Source of the DNA: Anaerolineales bacterium
GTDB taxonomy: Bacteria; Chloroflexota; Anaerolineae; Anaerolineales; Villigracilaceae
Direction: 5' to 3'
Assembly: GCA_020634895.1 (NCBI GenBank)
Contig: JACKAV010000003.1
Span: forward strand, 186,001-250,000
Length of the DNA stretch: 64,000 nucleotides
The translations under genes were made by a program, and so were the position numbers. The notes under the pieces were generated by a model. The model was given only the letters and a program-made list of their open reading frames with translations. It had not been told where the DNA came from and did not search any database. This document shows positions 59,146 through 64,000 of the stretch, in pieces. Numbering within the stretch: the stretch's first letter is position 1; every line of letters begins with the position of its first letter.

Positions 59146-61662
59146 ATGAAACTTAAGTACACATTATTTGTAACACTCGCCGTTTTGAGTTTGGCGGTCA
59201 CAGCTTGCGGTGGATTACAGCCGCTGGTTGAAGGCACATCTGAGACCGAGGCGGCTTCAACCGAAGCGCCAATGCAAGTGGACACAAGTGGGGAGGGTCC
59301 TAAAGTTGTCACGGGCAGCGTGGAATATACCGACCTGTTCTTTACGTTGGGCGTTGCCGAGCCTGTGGTCATCTTGGAGGATCAGGGCGGGTTTGTGGCT
59401 CGAGACCGAAAGTTCTTAATCCCTGTTGAATCACAGGTATTGGGGCAGATCACTTCTGATTTTTATACATCCCCATTCTCATATAGTTTGACCCTGCCAT
59501 CTGAACCAAAAGGCACGTTGAACGATGTCGATCACGACGGGCAGAAAGATACCGGCGTGATGATCTTCGCCGTGGCGTATTGGACGAATACATGGGGCGA
59601 CCCATATCTCGAGAGACGCGATCAGGGCGGCGGCGGGTGGTCGAGCGCGTACGCGTCCACTCGCGTGAGCAGTGACAGCGATTCGTTCCTCGAAGTATTT
59701 GGCGGTCAGTATCTGGTTTATGCGCCGGATGCGAACCAGCAATTCCCGTCGGATTTTGGCGCGGATAAAAAATTGTTCACCGACGACGACCCGTTGATGG
59801 ATCTGCCCGCGGGCTGGTCTGAAGTGGACATGGATCAATCGCCCTTTGCGCTGGTTCGGTCGGAAGACCTGACGCTTGATCTTTACGAACCCGCCAGTTC
59901 GGCGCTGGATGATTTCTCGCAGATGACCTACACCGATGCATTCGATGCCATGCTGGAGAAATTCCGCAAGGAATATGCTTATACCGATTTCAAGAATATC
60001 GATTGGGACGCGCGTGAGAAGGAATTCCGTCCGCGTTTCGAGGCGGCAGAGAAGGACAAGGATCCGCATGCCTTTGCCCTGGCGTTGCGTGATTTTATTT
60101 GGTCGATTCCCGATACGCACGTTGGAATGGATACGTCACCCTTGACGGACGACTTTTTGAATGACATTGCCGGTGGAATTGGTCTGGCTTTGGGCGAAAC
60201 CAGCGACGGTAAGATCGTTGCGCGGTTCGTCACTCCGGGCAGCCCGGCGGACAAAGCGGGCATTGAATTCGGCGCCGAGATCGTTTCAATGGACGGTAAA
60301 CCGATCGATGATGTGGTTTCCGCTATTGTGCCGTGGTCTTCGCCTTTCAGTAACCCCGAAATTAAACGCTTGCAGCAGTTGCGATATGCCACGCGCTTCA
60401 CGATGGACAAGGGACAGGTGGATGTTTCGTTCATCAACCCGGGTGGCAGCGAAAAGTCTGCTGCGTTGGATGTCGTTTCGGAGCGTGACAGTTTCAGTGT
60501 GACATCTTTTGCTGCTGGTGAACCCGTCTCGTCCCTGCCGGTGGATTATCAGATCCTGCCGAGCGGATACGGATATATCAAGATCAGCAGTTTCTCGGAT
60601 AATCAAGTCCTGAGCATTCAGGCATGGGAATACGCCCTGCAATACTTCATCGATAATGAAGTGCCCGGCGTGATCCTTGATATGCGGAATAACAGCGGCG
60701 GCAGCGGCTGGCTGGCGGATCAAATGGCGGCTTATTTCTTCAATGAAGAGACCGTCGTTGGCAAAGGCTCCACGTATGATGAAGTAACGGGTGATTTCTA
60801 CATGGACCCTGCCAGTGAAGCGCTGATGATCCCTCCGCGTGAGCAGTTGCAGTACAACGGTCCGGTCGTGGTGATGGTTGGACCCGCCTGCGTGAGCGCC
60901 TGTGAATTCTTCTCCTACGCCATGACGGTTAATGACCGCTCCATTGTGGTGGGTGAGTATCCCACCGCGGGTGCGGGTGGCGGCGTGGAAGCCTTCCTGA
61001 TGCCGGAAAATACCTATATGCAGATGACCGTTTCCCGCCAGATGGACGCGGATGGCAATATCCATATTGAAGGCAGCGGCGTGGTGCCGGATGTGCGAGT
61101 GCCCGTCACAGTGGATACCTTCAAGCGTGAGCAGGCAAGTGAAGATGTCATTTTGGAAGCAGCGGAAAAAGTCATCAGCCAGCCCAAGGGCGCAGGGATC
61201 ACTCCCTCTGCGTCGCCCAAACTTGCATCCGCGGATGAGGCGCAGTCCGCACTCTCGTCTGGTGCCAGCTTCCTTGAGGATAAAGCCCGTGAGCAGTATG
61301 CTGCTGAAGAGGTTTCCGTCCCCGGCGTGTTGACTTACACTGTTCCACTGGCGAAATCCGAGACGCTTATTTGGGCGTATTATTGGTGCACGACCACAAC
61401 GGATATTTTGGAGCAGAATTTCAAACAGATCGACGTTCAGTTTGAAATGAATGGCGAGGTGGTTCCTTTGGATCAATTTGCGACTTTGGAACTGCCCTCC
61501 GGCGGGAATCAATGCCGCATCATTTACACCGCGCTGTCTGATTGGACAACCGGCGAGCATCATTTTACGACTACGGTCACGTTCAAGAGCAAGATCAACG
61601 ACGGCATGGATGATTATCCTGCCGGACAATACGTCTCCGAATTTTCGGTGTTCGTCCCGTAA
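59146..61662 (+). CDS. Secreted S41 family protease lipoprotein with PDZ domain
   Basis: An 838-residue lipoprotein (lipobox AVTAC, Cys21). The order is an N-terminal beta-rich region (about 55-255), a helical cap (about 260-330), a PDZ domain (about 335-430, with VTPGSPADKAGIEFGAEIVSMDG), the S41 catalytic domain (about 460-660) and a C-terminal beta domain of about 120 residues with a Cys pair. Catalytic candidates: Ser in ACVSACEFFSYA and the YPTAGAGGG segment; a Lys base as in CtpA is not clear, so it may be of the tricorn/CtpA-like Ser-His or Ser-Lys variants. GGAGG precedes ATG. It probably degrades proteins at the outer surface. Confidence 0.88.
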   Translation: MKLKYTLFVTLAVLSLAVTACGGLQPLVEGTSETEAASTEAPMQVDTSGEGPKVVTGSVEYTDLFFTLGVAEPVVILEDQGGFVARDRKFLIPVESQVLGQITSDFYTSPFSYSLTLPSEPKGTLNDVDHDGQKDTGVMIFAVAYWTNTWGDPYLERRDQGGGGWSSAYASTRVSSDSDSFLEVFGGQYLVYAPDANQQFPSDFGADKKLFTDDDPLMDLPAGWSEVDMDQSPFALVRSEDLTLDLYEPASSALDDFSQMTYTDAFDAMLEKFRKEYAYTDFKNIDWDAREKEFRPRFEAAEKDKDPHAFALALRDFIWSIPDTHVGMDTSPLTDDFLNDIAGGIGLALGETSDGKIVARFVTPGSPADKAGIEFGAEIVSMDGKPIDDVVSAIVPWSSPFSNPEIKRLQQLRYATRFTMDKGQVDVSFINPGGSEKSAALDVVSERDSFSVTSFAAGEPVSSLPVDYQILPSGYGYIKISSFSDNQVLSIQAWEYALQYFIDNEVPGVILDMRNNSGGSGWLADQMAAYFFNEETVVGKGSTYDEVTGDFYMDPASEALMIPPREQLQYNGPVVVMVGPACVSACEFFSYAMTVNDRSIVVGEYPTAGAGGGVEAFLMPENTYMQMTVSRQMDADGNIHIEGSGVVPDVRVPVTVDTFKREQASEDVILEAAEKVISQPKGAGITPSASPKLASADEAQSALSSGASFLEDKAREQYAAEEVSVPGVLTYTVPLAKSETLIWAYYWCTTTTDILEQNFKQIDVQFEMNGEVVPLDQFATLELPSGGNQCRIIYTALSDWTTGEHHFTTTVTFKSKINDGMDDYPAGQYVSEFSVFVP

Positions 61663-61675
61663 TTGAATGAACAAA

Positions 61676-61708
61676 AAACATCCCGCAGAATTCTCTGCGG
61701 GATGTTTC
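61676..61708. terminator. Bidirectional terminator
   Basis: AAACATCCCGCAGA and TCTGCGGGATGTTT form a perfect stem between convergent genes. Confidence 0.88.
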
Positions 61709-61721
61709 GTTTATATGGCGA

Positions 61722-62405
61722 TTATTCCACGAACCGATATTTGAGCAGTGCCCAGACTGCCTCGAAGGCATCATGCATTTTGATCTTCTTACCCTGCGAA
61801 TATTCTCGCGGATTAAACGTGATGGGCACTTCGAAGATGCGGTACTTGCGCTTCAGGATTTTGGCGGTGAACTCCGGCTCGAAGTTGAAGCTGTTGGCGC
61901 GGATGGTCATTCCGGACATGACTTCGCGGCGGAAGACTTTGTATCCGGTTTCCATATCGGTCAGAATGGTGTTGTAAAGGATATTGGTAATTAGCGTGAG
62001 CAGCTGGTTGGCAAGCTGGTGCCAGAACATTGTCACGCGGCGCGCTCTTCCAAGAAAGCGCGATCCGTACACGACGTCTGCAACGCCTTCTTCGATGGGT
62101 TTGAGCAGGTCTGGGTAGTCGCGCGGGTCGTATTCAAGGTCGGCATCCTGGATCAGAAGGACATCGCCCGTGGCGGACGTCATGCCGGTGCGGACCGCTG
62201 CGCCTTTGCCTTGATTCTTCTCGTGCAGGATGACTCGCACGCCTTTTTTTCCATCCAATTTTTTCAAAATATCACGGGTGCCGTCCTTTGAACCGTCATC
62301 GACGATGAGGATCTCGTTGGCAAGTTTTGTATCCTGCACCCGCTTCAGGATGGTCTCTATGCTTTCAACTTCATTGTAAACAGGGATTATGACTGATAGT
62401 TTCAT
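61722..62405 (-). CDS. GT2 family glycosyltransferase (DPM1-like)
   Basis: A 227-residue GT-A enzyme without membrane helices. Nucleotide-sugar and metal motifs: IIPVYNEVESI, ILIVDDGSKDGT, KNQGKGAAVRTGM and the DAD loop QDADLEYDP. The size and the YGSRF and DMETGYKVFRR segments fit the dolichyl/polyprenyl-phosphate sugar synthase group. Start at ATG 62405, 9 bases after TATAAT. Confidence 0.92.
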   Translation of the reverse strand: MKLSVIIPVYNEVESIETILKRVQDTKLANEILIVDDGSKDGTRDILKKLDGKKGVRVILHEKNQGKGAAVRTGMTSATGDVLLIQDADLEYDPRDYPDLLKPIEEGVADVVYGSRFLGRARRVTMFWHQLANQLLTLITNILYNTILTDMETGYKVFRREVMSGMTIRANSFNFEPEFTAKILKRKYRIFEVPITFNPREYSQGKKIKMHDAFEAVWALLKYRFVE

Positions 62406-62414
62406 GGCGGTTGG

Positions 62415-62420
62415 ATTATA
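62415..62420 (-). promoter_or_regulatory. -10 box, leaderless glycosyltransferase gene
   Basis: TATAAT on the minus strand ends 9 bases before ATG 62405. A second TATAAT on the plus strand (62432-62437) may serve the divergent ATPase gene. Confidence 0.5.
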
Positions 62421-62483
62421 AACGAAAAGAAGTATAATCAACCTCTAGCATTTGAAATTATTGCCTGGGACTCGGTAAACATT

Positions 62484-63818
62484 ATGGTAGTGAAACAAAC
62501 AGGACAAATTCCCCCCTCTCCTTCCGGCGGTGCGTTTACACCCCCACAGATCTCAAACATCGAAGACACTGGTCTGTCTCCATTATGGCTTCAGGACCTG
62601 ATCTTGAAAGTGCTGTACTTTCGCGGTTATCTATCCGGAAGCAAGATCTCTGATGAGATCACTCTGCCGTTTGCCGGTGTGACAGATCAATTGCTCACCA
62701 CCCTAAAACAGGAAAAATTGATCGAAGTCAAGTCATCTCAGGGCGGCTTGGGGGAAGGTTCCTATACATACGGAATTACAAGCGCGGGAGTTCTCCGCGC
62801 GCGTGAAGCATTGGAACGTAGTCAATACGCTGGTCCTGCTCCTGTTCCATTTGAAGTCTATAACGAGTCCATCCGCCGCCAAAAAAGCGGACGTGTTGCT
62901 GTCACCACACGCACCATGCGCCAGATTCTTTCGCAGTTGGTGATCTCGGAGGCTTCCTTTCAACGGCTCGGACCCGCCCTGAATTCGGGCAGCTCCATTT
63001 TCATGTATGGTCCTCCCGGAAATGGTAAGACCAGTATTGCACGCGCCTTTGGCAATCTCGTCCTCAGCCAAAACATGTATATTCCGTATGCCCTGTATCT
63101 GGACGGTCAGGTTATCAAAGTCTATGATGCGGTCAGTCACAGCCTTGCGCCTGATAATGATGCAAATGGAAATCCGACTGGCACATTACGCTCCAGCACC
63201 CGCCGTGATCCGCGTTGGGTAAAGATTCGCAGACCTTTTATCGTTGTCGGTGGTGAGTTGACCCTGGATGGTCTTGACCTTGTCTTCGACGACACCACGA
63301 AATTCTATGAAGCGCCGTTTCAGGTGAAAGCCAACGGCGGCATCCTTCTCATCGATGACTTTGGGCGTCAGCAGGTCCGTCCGCGTGACCTGCTCAACCG
63401 CTGGATCGTTCCGCTCGAGAACCGCGTCGACTTTTTGCGCCTCCACACCGGACGCAAAGTGGAAGTTCCCTTCGACGTTTTGATCGTCTTCTCGACCAAT
63501 CTTCCGCCCAAAGACCTGGTGGATGAAGCCTTCCTTCGCCGCCTGCGCCACAAGATCGAGATCGGTGACCCATCTTTCGAGGAATATCGCGAAATCTTCA
63601 AACGCGTTGCGCAGGATAAACGCATCGAATATAACGATCAGGGATTGGCATATCTTTTACAGGAATGGTACATCAAACGCAACCGCAAACTGCGCGCCTC
63701 ACATCCCCGCGACCTGTGCGACCAGATCCTCGATATCGCTTCCTATATGTCCGTTCCGCCGACCATGACACGCGACATGATCGACCGCGCCGCCAAAGCC
63801 TACTTTGTGGATATTTAA
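62484..63818 (+). CDS. Winged-helix AAA ATPase
   Basis: A 444-residue soluble ATPase. An N-terminal winged-helix-like region (about 32-110, LQDLILKVLYFRGYLSGSKI) is followed by an AAA domain: Walker A YGPPGNGKTSIA (about 175-186), Walker B GGILLIDDFGRQQVR (about 290-304), sensor 1 VFSTNLPP (about 337) and arginine-finger-like RRLRHKIE. A C-terminal helical lid completes it. This resembles MoxR-like ATPases of unknown partner seen in Chloroflexota. It stands alone; function unknown. No ribosome-binding site is evident. Confidence 0.8.
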   Translation: MVVKQTGQIPPSPSGGAFTPPQISNIEDTGLSPLWLQDLILKVLYFRGYLSGSKISDEITLPFAGVTDQLLTTLKQEKLIEVKSSQGGLGEGSYTYGITSAGVLRAREALERSQYAGPAPVPFEVYNESIRRQKSGRVAVTTRTMRQILSQLVISEASFQRLGPALNSGSSIFMYGPPGNGKTSIARAFGNLVLSQNMYIPYALYLDGQVIKVYDAVSHSLAPDNDANGNPTGTLRSSTRRDPRWVKIRRPFIVVGGELTLDGLDLVFDDTTKFYEAPFQVKANGGILLIDDFGRQQVRPRDLLNRWIVPLENRVDFLRLHTGRKVEVPFDVLIVFSTNLPPKDLVDEAFLRRLRHKIEIGDPSFEEYREIFKRVAQDKRIEYNDQGLAYLLQEWYIKRNRKLRASHPRDLCDQILDIASYMSVPPTMTRDMIDRAAKAYFVDI

Positions 63819-63856
63819 AATCCACGCCTCATTGCTGACCTCAAACCTGAATCACC

Positions 63857-64000
63857 ATGCTTGACTCTTTTCCACGCCCAATCCTACTTGCCCATCGCGG
63901 CGACCAGACCTATGCACCGGAGAATACTCTTCCGGCGTTTATCCAAGCCATCCAGAAAGGCGCGGACGGTGTTGAGCTTGATGCCAAACTGACCAGCGAC
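63857..64000 (+). CDS. Glycerophosphodiester phosphodiesterase (3' end outside window)
   Basis: The first 48 codons, MLDSFPRPILLAHRGDQTYA then PENTLPAFIQAIQKGADGVE and LDAKLTSD, carry the GDPD signature HRG, PENT and GADGVELD. The enzyme hydrolyses glycerophosphodiesters to glycerol 3-phosphate. The rest of the gene is beyond the window. Confidence 0.93.
   Translation, partial: MLDSFPRPILLAHRGDQTYAPENTLPAFIQAIQKGADGVELDAKLTSD

Noticed and set aside
60286..61674. 462-codon minus-strand frame opposite the S41 protease
   Set aside because: It is a His/Arg-rich shadow of a strongly supported protease gene.

Overview
The window looks like a chromosomal segment of a Chloroflexota bacterium, probably class Anaerolineae. 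This is inferred from gene content and style, not from a marker-gene search: moderate GC, many secreted proteins with long Thr/Pro-rich linkers, cohesin and dockerin modules outside any cellulase context, ABC-2 exporters, STAND-LuxR regulators, and many genes whose -10 box lies 6-10 bases from the start codon, as in leaderless transcription. No rRNA, tRNA, insertion sequence, prophage or CRISPR array was recognised.

Layout. 1-7.0 kb: the end of smc, an AT-rich proteasome-like Ntn-hydrolase candidate, a YdeI-family protein and a membrane-anchored parvulin. 7.2-8.35 kb: the rpsF-ssb-rpsR operon. 8.5-14.1 kb: a PHP phosphoesterase, secG, an oligopeptide-binding protein with an M20 peptidase, and a DUF1385 membrane protein. 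14.4-18.8 kb: a three-gene cohesin/dockerin surface cluster with an M23 peptidase. 18.8-23.3 kb: a RecB/Cas4-like nuclease, a NYN nuclease, an ABC-F protein behind a uORF-terminator leader, and a tandem ACT protein.

23.3-30.8 kb: an ABC-2 exporter operon (DoxX, DUF6790-like protein, ATPase, two permeases) next to a histidine kinase/response regulator pair. The two operons share an identically placed promoter box, so the two-component system probably controls itself and the exporter. A divergent alpha/beta hydrolase follows. 30.9-33.0 kb: an ATP-grasp enzyme coupled to a P1 aminopeptidase, with a remnant of an S9 peptidase. 33-36.8 kb: SlyD, a small membrane protein, DedA, and obg. 36.9-41.8 kb: a diguanylate cyclase and two histidine kinases that look like one signalling unit. 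41.9-50.8 kb: YjbQ, a cyclic 2,3-diphosphoglycerate synthetase-like GTPase, bioY with a candidate operator, argS, rpsT, a LysM protein and uvrA.

50.9-58.7 kb is the most unusual accessory stretch: a STAND-TPR-LuxR regulator, a minus-strand operon of three secreted proteins (split dockerin-like, Cys-rich membrane, and SUMF1-fold Cys-rich lipoprotein) with a perfect palindrome at an activator position in its promoter, and a divergent ECF sigma factor followed by DegV and a small membrane protein. 58.8-64 kb: a small helical protein, an S41 protease lipoprotein, a GT2 glycosyltransferase, a winged-helix AAA ATPase and the start of a glycerophosphodiesterase gene.

The strongest leads are the ABC-F attenuator-like leader, the cohesin/dockerin cluster, the shared two-component promoter box, the Cys-rich secreted operon, and the stand-alone proteasome-like protein.
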